DNA of 10,034 bases, from positions 1 to 10,034 of the forward strand of contig JACQTM010000245.1 of NCBI GenBank assembly GCA_016210825.1, in the 5' to 3' direction. This document shows positions 1-6,094 of the stretch, one piece after another. Source of the stretch: Hyphomicrobiales bacterium (GTDB lineage Bacteria > Pseudomonadota > Alphaproteobacteria > Rhizobiales > Xanthobacteraceae). Under the pieces are notes generated by a model. That model did no database searches, was not told the origin of the DNA, and was given only the letters and a program-made list of their open reading frames with translations. Both the position numbers and the translations under genes were made by a program. Positions within the stretch are counted from its first letter, which is position 1. Each line of letters opens with the position of its first letter.

Positions 1-260
1 CCGGTGATGGCGTCTTTCTGGTATTTGAGAACGGCGTCCTCGCTCATTCCGGCGAAAAAATTGTATGATTGGTTGTATTCACGCACATGATCGAGGCAGA
101 AGCGCCATTTCTCGCCTTCGCGCAATCTCCCTTTCGGAGCGCGGTGCGTTCCGGGATGTTTGCAACCCGGCCATTCGCACGCCGGGTTCTCGGCGCGAAG
201 GCGGCGATCATCGGACGGCTTGACCCGGATGCGATCGAATAAAGACGAGTCGAATTTCAT
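1..260 (-). CDS. J-domain (DnaJ-related) protein, N-terminal part only
   Basis: Reading the minus strand from the ATG at 260-258 gives an open frame of 86 codons that runs off the left edge of the window, so the gene is 3'-truncated here. The protein begins MKFDSSLFDRIRVKPSDDRR and contains a Cys/His-rich patch: C28, C33, H39, C55 and H58, with the spacing C-x4-C and C-x2-H. I recognise this N-terminus from alphaproteobacterial proteins annotated as DnaJ family or J-domain-containing, whose J domain sits at the C-terminus, outside this window. The Cys/His patch could bind zinc, but that is inference. The gene is divergent from bolA, an arrangement I remember from Rhizobiales. No good Shine-Dalgarno precedes the start. 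Another small zinc-binding protein is possible, because the J domain itself cannot be seen. Confidence 0.7.
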   Translation of the reverse strand, partial: MKFDSSLFDRIRVKPSDDRRLRAENPACEWPGCKHPGTHRAPKGRLREGEKWRFCLDHVREYNQSYNFFAGMSEDAVLKYQKDAIT

Positions 261-266
261 GGTGCG

Positions 267-296
267 ATTATGCTGACTTGATTGTATCGGCTTCAA
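267..296 (-). promoter_or_regulatory. Candidate sigma-70-like promoter for the J-domain gene
   Basis: On the minus strand, TTGAAG (complement of 291-296) and CATAAT (complement of 267-272) are separated by 18 bases, a reasonable -35/-10 pair. The predicted transcription start would fall at about the ATG at 260. The message would then be leaderless or nearly so, which fits the absence of a Shine-Dalgarno. This is a sequence-only guess. Confidence 0.3.
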
Positions 297-299
297 GTC
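275..299. repeat. Inverted repeat GACTTGA-N11-TCAAGTC between divergent genes
   Basis: Perfect 7-base arms at 275-281 and 293-299 are separated by 11 bases, in the intergenic region shared by the J-domain gene and bolA. The right arm overlaps the candidate -35 of the minus-strand promoter. Arms centred 18 bp apart would suit a dimeric repressor or activator, but no regulator can be named. Confidence 0.4.
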
Positions 300-377
300 T
301 TGACAATGGCGGCGAAGCATTTTTGCCCCGTAATTGACCATTGACGGCCACGCATGGCTCTCGATATGCGAAGGACC

Positions 378-653
378 ATGCGAACCGAGGATTTAATCAC
401 CGAGAAGTTGACCAAGGCTTTCGCTCCGGAAAGCTTGAAGGTAGTCGACGAATCGCGCCAGCACGAAGGCCATTCCGGGCATCGGCCGGGCGGAGAGACC
501 CATTTCAGGGTCTATATCATGTCGAACGCCTTCTATGGAAAGAGCCGGCTTGAACGCCATCGAATGATCAACGCGATACTTTCCGCCGAGTTACAAGGCG
601 GTATACACGCACTCGCTATCCATGCAGCAGCACCCGGCGAAGGCGGCGTATAG
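378..653 (+). CDS. bolA: BolA family protein
   Basis: A 91-residue protein if started at the ATG at 378. In-frame ATGs also exist at 354 and 366, giving at most 99 residues. The 378 start is preferred because MRTEDLITEKL matches where I remember BolA proteins beginning; AAGGA at 371-375 is rather close to act as its ribosome site. BolA features are visible: a His-rich loop (H29, H32, H35), the THFRVYIMSNAF strand near 41-52, the RHRMIN helix at 60-65 and the late conserved His in HALAI at 77. BolA proteins partner monothiol glutaredoxins through a shared [2Fe-2S] cluster and affect iron handling, cell shape and stress responses. The function here is taken from the family. The gene is divergent from the J-domain gene. 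Confidence 0.9.
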   Translation: MRTEDLITEKLTKAFAPESLKVVDESRQHEGHSGHRPGGETHFRVYIMSNAFYGKSRLERHRMINAILSAELQGGIHALAIHAAAPGEGGV

Positions 654-659
654 AGCGCG

Positions 660-713
660 ATCATTAAACATGGGGCTTCTGTTTAGCGGTCAACCACGTT
701 CCAATTTAATGAT
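660..713. repeat. AT-rich inverted repeat downstream of bolA
   Basis: Perfect 9-base arms ATCATTAAA (660-668) and TTTAATGAT (705-713) enclose 36 bases, starting 7 bases after the bolA stop. A second, smaller hairpin, TAAACA (665-670) with TGTTTA (680-685), shares bases with the left arm, so the two cannot form together. The region lies between convergent genes (bolA and the CorC-like gene) and could be a weak two-way terminator. There is no T-run, and the arms are AT-rich. Confidence 0.35.
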
Positions 714-764
714 TATTCACATCATCCGAGCGGTAAACCGGAACCCTTTTAACCTGATTACGTG

Positions 765-2108
765 CTAGGCCGCCGCGCCGGTCTTTGCGGGCTTGCGCAC
801 CAGCGGTGTAATGCGCAGCATCGTGATGCGATTATGCGTCTTGCGCAACACGCGGAAACGGAAGCCGTGAAATGTGAAACTTTGGCCGACATCCGGGATC
901 GAGCGCGCCTCATGAATGACGAGACCCGCGATCGTCGTTGCCTCGGCGTCCGGCAGGCTCCATTCCATGACGCGGTTGAGATCGCGGATCGGCACCGAGC
1001 CATCAACGGTGATGGCTCCGTCGGGCTGCACGCGCACGCCGGGTAACTCGATATCGTGCTCGTCGCTGATGTCGCCGACGATTTCCTCTAGGATATCTTC
1101 AAGGGTAACGAGACCCATGACCTCGCCGTATTCGTCCACCACCATGGCAAAGTGAGTCTTTCGACGGCGAAACGCCTTGAGCTGCTCGGACAACGGCCGT
1201 ATGTCCGGCACGAACCACGGCGGCAACGTGATCGCCTTGAGATCGATCTTGCTCAGATCGCCGCCGGCAGCCTGCATGGCACGCAATAGATCCTTGGCGT
1301 GGAGGATACCGACGATGTTCTCCGGCTTTTCGCGCCATAGCGGTAGCCGCGTGAATTGCGAATCAAGGACGGCACGGACGATCTCCTCGGGCGGATCGTC
1401 GGCGTTCACCATCACCATCTCAGTGCGGTGGATCATCACGTCGGAGACTTCGAGTTCGCCGAAGCGGAAAACGTTCTGAATGTATTCGGCTTGGCCCTCC
1501 TGGATATTGCCGTGCTCGGCCGACGCCTCCACCAACCCTTCGATTTCGACATCGGTCAGGATTTCATACTGCGAGGATTCCTTAACACCGAGCACCCGCA
1601 GAATCGATCGCGACGCCGCGTTGAGCAGCCAGTTCAGCGGGTAGAAGAGCAGGAACGAGACGTAGAGCGGATACGCAATCCATTGCGAGACCGGCACTGG
1701 CTCCCTGATCGCCAGCGTCTTCGGCACTTGCTCACCGACGACGATATGCAGCGAGGAGAACACCAGGAAGCCGAGCAGAAATGATGTGAAATGCAAGGCC
1801 GGCTCCGGCATCCCAAAGGGGATCAGGACCGGATTCAACAACGCGGAAACGGTTGGTTCGCCGATCCAGCCGAGACCGAGTGAAGCCATCGTGATGCCAA
1901 GCTGGCAACATGCGAGATAGGCCTCGATGTTTCCCATCATTTGTTGCAACAGGCGGGCGCCGAAGCGGTTCTCTTCCGCCATGGCATCGATGCGAAAGCC
2001 CCGGCTCTTCACCAGCGCAAATTCCGCGGCAACGTAAAATGCGTTGGCAGCGAGCAGGAAAATGGCGAGCAGCAAATTGACGATCGTATCGGTTATCGTC
2101 GCACTCAT
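765..2108 (-). CDS. CNNM/CBS-domain membrane protein, CorC/HlyC-like
   Basis: The 447-residue length is typical of the DUF21-CBS-CorC/HlyC family. The N-terminus (about 1-170) is a CNNM/DUF21 transmembrane domain with hydrophobic segments near 8-30, 65-85, 105-125 and 143-165, the AEFALVKSR motif at 28-36 and GEQVPK at 125-130. Two CBS repeats follow at roughly 224-280 (VSDVMIHRTEM start) and 288-345 (VVDEYGEVMGLVTLEDILEEIVGDI). A CorC_HlyC domain covers about 358-436. Relatives are linked to Mg2+/Co2+ efflux and are often misnamed hemolysins; transport is inferred from the family. The start ATG at 2108 overlaps the aroB stop as ATGA, with GGAG about 11 bases upstream, so translation is probably coupled to aroB as the last gene of an aroK-aroB operon. 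The C-terminal tail after about 436 is short and basic. Confidence 0.9.
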   Translation of the reverse strand: MSATITDTIVNLLLAIFLLAANAFYVAAEFALVKSRGFRIDAMAEENRFGARLLQQMMGNIEAYLACCQLGITMASLGLGWIGEPTVSALLNPVLIPFGMPEPALHFTSFLLGFLVFSSLHIVVGEQVPKTLAIREPVPVSQWIAYPLYVSFLLFYPLNWLLNAASRSILRVLGVKESSQYEILTDVEIEGLVEASAEHGNIQEGQAEYIQNVFRFGELEVSDVMIHRTEMVMVNADDPPEEIVRAVLDSQFTRLPLWREKPENIVGILHAKDLLRAMQAAGGDLSKIDLKAITLPPWFVPDIRPLSEQLKAFRRRKTHFAMVVDEYGEVMGLVTLEDILEEIVGDISDEHDIELPGVRVQPDGAITVDGSVPIRDLNRVMEWSLPDAEATTIAGLVIHEARSIPDVGQSFTFHGFRFRVLRKTHNRITMLRITPLVRKPAKTGAAA

Positions 2109-3235
2109 CGCGACAATTGCTCCGTGAGGAACGCACGCACCTCGGCCGGATCGACGTTGTTTTCGATGAATGCCTGGCCGATGCCGTGTACCAGGATGAA
2201 GGTGAGCTTGCCGCGCTTCACTTTTTTATCTTGGGAAATCAGATCCATCAGTGCATCGACGCCCGGCACGCCGCCGGGGACCTGATTTACATAAGTAGGC
2301 AGGCCAACCGCCGCAAGATGAGTCCGCGCGCGTGCGGCCTCAGACTTGGCGGTCAGTCCCTTGTGTGCGGAGAAGTCGTACGCCAGCGCCATGCCCAGCG
2401 CCACCGCCTCGCCGTGCAGAAGCCGGTCGGTGAAGCCGGCTGCCGCCTCGAACGCATGCCCAAAAGTATGCCCAAGATTGAGCAGCGCGCGCTCACCGAT
2501 TTCGCGCTCGTCGCGCGCGACGATTCCTGCCTTGGCACGGCAACTTGTCGCAATCGCATGCTCGCGTGCCGGTCCGCCGGCAAAGATGTCTTGATAATTG
2601 CTCACAAGCCACGAGAAAAATGTGGCATCACCAATCAGACCGTATTTTACGACTTCCGCATAACCGGCACGGAATTCGCGCGCAGGCAATGTGTCGAGCA
2701 CAGCGGTGTCTGCTACAACGAGAACTGGCTGATGGAAGGCACCGATTTGATTCTTGCCCTGCGCCGAATTGATCCCGGTCTTGCCGCCGACGGATGAATC
2801 GACTTGGGCGAGCAAGGTCGTTGGCACCTGAACATAATCGATACCGCGGCGCACAGCCGCAGCGGCGAAGCCGGCGAGATCACCGATGACACCGCCACCA
2901 AGCGCAATCACAATATCGCCACGCTCGACGCGCGCGGTGATCAAGGCTTCGCATACCTGTTCAAATGTCGCAAAACTTTTTGAGCGTTCCCCTGGCGGCA
3001 CGAGAACGCGCATGACGGTTAAGCCGGCGGCGGCAACCGCAGCCTCCACGGGTTTAACGTAATGCTTCGCCACCGTCTCGTCGGTCACGATGGCGACTTT
3101 GGCTTCTGGCCGCAGCATCGCAATCCGCGTGCCTAGCGTTGCGATCAAGCCGCGTCCAATGACGATTTCATAGCTACGCGTCCCGAGCGTGACGGGCACG
3201 ACGATCGGATCGTTCATCCGCAGCGGCGCGGTCAA
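2105..3235 (-). CDS. aroB: 3-dehydroquinate synthase
   Basis: AroB converts DAHP to 3-dehydroquinate, the second step of the shikimate pathway, using NAD+ and a divalent metal in the cytoplasm. Visible motifs, numbered from the proposed start: GGGVIGD at 113-119 (nucleotide binding), DSSVGGKTGIN at 146-156, GYAEVVKYG at 191-199 with metal ligand E194, NLGHTFGHAFE at 253-263 with ligand H256, and LLHGEAVALGM with ligand H274. DKKVKRGK sits near 336-343. The length of 376 residues is normal. The frame stays open upstream to an ATG at 3271, but that would overlap aroK by about 40 bases and has no ribosome site. I prefer TTG at 3235: it overlaps the aroK stop as TTGA, has GGGAG 10 bases upstream, and gives MTAPLRMNDP, like the N-terminus I remember for Bradyrhizobium AroB. 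ATG at 3217 is the fallback. Confidence 0.95.
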   Translation of the reverse strand: MTAPLRMNDPIVVPVTLGTRSYEIVIGRGLIATLGTRIAMLRPEAKVAIVTDETVAKHYVKPVEAAVAAAGLTVMRVLVPPGERSKSFATFEQVCEALITARVERGDIVIALGGGVIGDLAGFAAAAVRRGIDYVQVPTTLLAQVDSSVGGKTGINSAQGKNQIGAFHQPVLVVADTAVLDTLPAREFRAGYAEVVKYGLIGDATFFSWLVSNYQDIFAGGPAREHAIATSCRAKAGIVARDEREIGERALLNLGHTFGHAFEAAAGFTDRLLHGEAVALGMALAYDFSAHKGLTAKSEAARARTHLAAVGLPTYVNQVPGGVPGVDALMDLISQDKKVKRGKLTFILVHGIGQAFIENNVDPAEVRAFLTEQLSR

Positions 3236-3843
3236 AGTTCGCGTTCTCCCTGTTTTTTGGCTTCGAGCCATGCACGCAGCGTACCGATGATTTCATCGAC
3301 TATGACGTCGTGCATGACATCGCGTGAATCGATTGTTAAATCAGCTTCGGCGTAGATCGGGTAGCGCATGTCGATCAGTTGTTTGAGCGTTGCCGCAGGA
3401 TCGGGGGTTTTGAGCAGGGGGCGATCGTTGCGCCGCATGATCCGGCGCAGCAAGATGTCCGGGTCGGCGCGTAGCCAAATCGAAACGCCCTTGCTACGTA
3501 TCGCGGCTCGGGTATCGGCGTTCATAAACGCACCGCCGCCGGTCGCGAGCACTTGCGCCCCGTTGTCGAGCAGACGCGCGATCACCCGCGCCTCGCCGGA
3601 GCGGAATTCCTCTTCGCCTCTAATCTCGAAGATTTCGGGAACGGTCATGCCGGCGGCCGCCTCGATCTCACTGTCGGCGTCGACAAACGGCAAACCAAGC
3701 CGACTAGCAAGTCTGCGACCAACCGAAGACTTGCCGGCGCCCATCATGCCAATGAGCACAACTGAGCGGCGGTCGAGCGCCATCACCAGGGCAGCATCGG
3801 CCGGCGTGGTTACGGCTTTATTATGCACCGCAACATCGGGCAT
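3232..3843 (-). CDS. aroK: Shikimate kinase
   Basis: This NMP-kinase-fold enzyme phosphorylates shikimate to shikimate 3-phosphate with ATP, the fifth step of the shikimate pathway. From the ATG at 3843 the protein has 203 residues. Motifs: Walker A GMMGAGKSS at 32-40, the shikimate-binding DAD at 55-57, RGEEEFRSGE at about 75-84, the GGG strand at 102-104, the lid sequence RRNDRPL at about 137-143, and the RYPIY adenine-binding helix at about 160-164. An upstream in-frame TTG at 3861 would add six residues. About 20 residues before the kinase fold are extra compared with the short E. coli enzyme and look typical of alphaproteobacterial forms. It is the first gene of the aroK-aroB-CorC-like operon, and its stop codon overlaps the proposed aroB TTG start. 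Confidence 0.95.
   Translation of the reverse strand: MPDVAVHNKAVTTPADAALVMALDRRSVVLIGMMGAGKSSVGRRLASRLGLPFVDADSEIEAAAGMTVPEIFEIRGEEEFRSGEARVIARLLDNGAQVLATGGGAFMNADTRAAIRSKGVSIWLRADPDILLRRIMRRNDRPLLKTPDPAATLKQLIDMRYPIYAEADLTIDSRDVMHDVIVDEIIGTLRAWLEAKKQGEREL
3246..3250 (-). promoter_or_regulatory. Ribosome binding site deciding the aroB TTG start
   Basis: The minus strand reads GGGAG here, 10 bases before the TTG at 3235 and inside the end of aroK. Neither of the other two candidate aroB starts (3271 and 3217) has a comparable site at a usable distance. Confidence 0.45.
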
Positions 3844-4002
3844 GGCATACTCGATTTGCAAAAATCAAAGCCAAGGTTCCATAAAGCCGTGATCGAAACA
3901 ACCATGCCTTTTGGGCGTCACCGCGCGCCGAGCCAAAACGGGTAACGGTCCGGTTCCTTATTCAACAGCGAAATTCAACTGCGAGCGAAAGCGTTCTTAG
4001 CG

Positions 4003-4155
4003 ATGCCGAGTCTGTTCCGATTCCTCGCCGTGGTCGGCATTCTGTGCGGGCTGGTCTATGGTGCGATCTATGTACTTGCCACGATGGTCGAGCCGAGGTC
4101 ACGTGAAATGTCGGTGACGGTTCCCCCGGACAAATTCTACGGCAGGAACCGCTGA
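4003..4155 (+). CDS. Small single-pass membrane protein of unknown function
   Basis: A 50-residue frame from the ATG at 4003 to the TGA at 4153-4155. It begins MPSLFRFLAVVGILCGLVYG, giving one hydrophobic helix at about 5-28, then a charged stretch (EPRSREM) and a C-terminal PPDKFYGRNR. The charge pattern suggests a short cytoplasmic N-terminus with the tail in the periplasm. I remember very similar short proteins, ending in a PPDKFY-like motif, beside xerD in Bradyrhizobium-type genomes, so it is probably a real conserved gene. It lies 43 bases upstream of xerD on the same strand and may be co-transcribed with it. No strong Shine-Dalgarno is visible. Function unknown. Confidence 0.7.
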   Translation: MPSLFRFLAVVGILCGLVYGAIYVLATMVEPRSREMSVTVPPDKFYGRNR

Positions 4156-4198
4156 GGCGAGATCAAAAGCCACCAAGTTCCTAGCGAAGGCAAACTCG

Positions 4199-5143
4199 AT
4201 GGCACACTCGGCCGAAAATACCGACACGGTCTTGGTGGAATTATTTCTCGACATGCTCGCGGCTGAACGTGGCGCGGGAGCGAATACGCTCTCAGCCTAT
4301 CGTCGCGACCTTTTAGACTTCTCTGCCCAGCTCGCCGCAGGTGGGCTTACAGTGGCCAAGGCTCGGACCGACGACATCCGCCGCTATATGCGGCACCTGG
4401 GCAAGCGCGGACTCGCAGCGTCATCGGTCGCGCGTAAACTGTCTGCGATTCGCCAACTCTATCGCTTCCTTTGTAGCGAAGGGACAAGAGGGGACGATCC
4501 CGCAGCCGTGATCGAAGGCCCAAAGCACGGCCGTGCGTTGCCAAAGACGATGTCGATTGACGAAGTCGACCGCTTACTTGATAGCGCACGCGGGGCCGCG
4601 GCTGATATCGAGCGCGGCGTGGCGGAACGGCTGCGCGCTGCGCGGTTGTTCTGCCTTTTGGAAGTACTCTATGCGACGGGACTTCGCGTCTCCGAACTCG
4701 TTTCACTGCCGTATTCTGCTGCGCGGCGCGATGCGCGCATGCTGATCGTGCGCGGCAAGGGAAAAAAGGAGCGCATGGTGCCCCTCAATGAGGCCGCTAA
4801 ACGCGCCACGGCGGAATATCTCGCACTGCGTAAGGAAGCGCATGCGGATCAGTCGAAATGGCTTTATCCCTCCTTCGGCGAGAGCGGGCATCTGACGCGT
4901 CAGCATTTCGCACGCGAATTAAAGACCCTCGCCGCGGCAGCAGGTCTGCCGCCCGTGCGCGTGAGCCCGCATGTGTTGCGCCACGCTTTCGCCAGTCACC
5001 TCCTGCATAACGGTGCGGATTTGCGCGTTGTACAGACATTGCTCGGCCACGCCGACATTTCGACGACGCAGATCTATACACACATCCTGGAAGAGCGACT
5101 GAAAAGTCTCGTTCGCGATCTTCACCCGCTCGCCGACGAGTAG
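4199..5143 (+). CDS. xerD: Site-specific tyrosine recombinase XerD
   Basis: A 314-residue tyrosine recombinase with the usual two parts. The N-terminal core-binding SAM-like domain (about 10-95) includes TLSAYRRDLLDF, and the catalytic domain (about 115-305) holds the whole active site: R163 in ATGLRVSEL, K187 in RGKGKKERMVPL, H258 and R261 in PHVLRHAFASHLL, H284 in LLGHADISTTQIYTH, and nucleophile Y293. XerD acts with XerC at dif, under FtsK control, to resolve chromosome dimers. XerD is chosen over XerC from its place next to aroK/aroB and accA, as I remember for Rhizobiales; the sequence alone does not exclude XerC. GAAGG lies about 10 bases before the ATG. Its stop is only nine bases from the stop of the convergent JmjC-like gene. 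Confidence 0.9.
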   Translation: MAHSAENTDTVLVELFLDMLAAERGAGANTLSAYRRDLLDFSAQLAAGGLTVAKARTDDIRRYMRHLGKRGLAASSVARKLSAIRQLYRFLCSEGTRGDDPAAVIEGPKHGRALPKTMSIDEVDRLLDSARGAAADIERGVAERLRAARLFCLLEVLYATGLRVSELVSLPYSAARRDARMLIVRGKGKKERMVPLNEAAKRATAEYLALRKEAHADQSKWLYPSFGESGHLTRQHFARELKTLAAAAGLPPVRVSPHVLRHAFASHLLHNGADLRVVQTLLGHADISTTQIYTHILEERLKSLVRDLHPLADE

Positions 5144-5152
5144 GCGAATGCG

Positions 5153-6094
5153 TCAAGCCGCACGTGCCTTGCCGGTATTGATAAAGTAATTAGCACGCCG
5201 GCCGAGTGCGATCGCGCGCAGCACGCGTCGTACCGTTTCGAATTTGCGCAGCGGCGCAGTCGCGACTTGTAACGTGCGAAAGACAGCGAGTTTAGCGACA
5301 TCGAGCGCCGGCCGCTTGCCCGGCGCCGGCTGCGGCAAGCCAACGCTGCGCAGCCAAGAGTTGAACATCAGAATGTCGTTACGCCTTTGCACGTCTTTGG
5401 TTTTCCAAGTGATTGCAAGTGAAATCGAGTGACTGTTCGCGGTGCGCACCCAATGTGGCCACTGATAGGGCACGAAAACGCCGTCGCCAGGCAGCAGTCG
5501 ATAAGCCATGCATTTCGCGTCAAACTTCTTGTCATAGGAAACGTTGCGGTGCTTGGCGATCGAATGCTCGATCGTTTCTTCCGACGCGATCGAACGATCG
5601 CTATTGTCGTAGATATTGAAGAATTTTTCGCCATGGATGTGAATGAAAAAATTATCTTCGCTATCGATATGGAACGGCGTCGTTGAGTTCGGTGAAGAGA
5701 CGAATAGAAATCCGCGTACATCCTCGAAGCCGGCCTCCCTAAGGCTCGCGTTGCCGCGGCCTCTCGCGACCGACAACAGCGCCTCGTGTAGCAGCGCGCG
5801 ATAGGCAGGATGCATCTCGACGCGCTTGAGCACCATCCAGGCGCCGCAGGTCTCAATCCGGTGAACGACTTCTTCTGGCTTGAGATCGATGAAAGGAACA
5901 GTATTGGGATCCTGGTCAATCTCGGCCTTACCGGAATTGTATTCGATCTGATCGCGCGGCAATTCGCGCACCAGATCGACAATGCGCGGCAAAGCAAACA
6001 GTGGGTTGCCGGCGAAAGCATGGCGAATGGTGAAAGGTTGTATCGGGAACGCTTTATCGAATGACGAGGCGTCGACGGGTTCGATAATGTTCAT
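5153..6094 (-). CDS. JmjC/cupin-like Fe(II)/2-oxoglutarate dioxygenase, predicted
   Basis: A 313-residue protein from the ATG at 6094. The frame is open to 6211, but 6094 is right: AAGGAG lies eight bases upstream and the ATG overlaps the GNAT stop as ATGA. The core is a cupin/JmjC fold: TPFHIDSEDNFF (139-150), HGEKFFNIYD (154-163) and VPYQWPHWV (208-216). The facial triad is H142, D144 and H214. In the human asparaginyl hydroxylase FIH, as I remember it, the active-site residues are T196, H199, D201, N205, K214 and H279. T139, H142, D144, N148 and K157 here have the same spacing, and H214 supplies the distal His. Iron and 2-oxoglutarate are therefore probably bound, with hydroxylation or demethylation of an unknown substrate. 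The protein has no signal peptide and looks cytoplasmic. The C-terminal 60 residues are basic (LRKFETVRR, LGRRANYF). It is probably co-translated with the GNAT gene. A non-catalytic cupin is the alternative. Confidence 0.75.
   Translation of the reverse strand: MNIIEPVDASSFDKAFPIQPFTIRHAFAGNPLFALPRIVDLVRELPRDQIEYNSGKAEIDQDPNTVPFIDLKPEEVVHRIETCGAWMVLKRVEMHPAYRALLHEALLSVARGRGNASLREAGFEDVRGFLFVSSPNSTTPFHIDSEDNFFIHIHGEKFFNIYDNSDRSIASEETIEHSIAKHRNVSYDKKFDAKCMAYRLLPGDGVFVPYQWPHWVRTANSHSISLAITWKTKDVQRRNDILMFNSWLRSVGLPQPAPGKRPALDVAKLAVFRTLQVATAPLRKFETVRRVLRAIALGRRANYFINTGKARAA

Noticed and set aside
300..305. TTGACA as a bolA -35 element
   Set aside because: Consensus -35, but no acceptable -10 lies 16-18 bases downstream (the region reads TTTTGCCCC).
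2117..2797. 226-residue plus-strand open frame
   Set aside because: Fully antisense to aroB, whose catalytic motifs are intact; no domain recognised.
3961..3979. Direct repeat TTCAAC, 13 bp apart, in the aroK/small-protein intergenic region
   Set aside because: Short repeat with no matching promoter elements; not distinguishable from chance.
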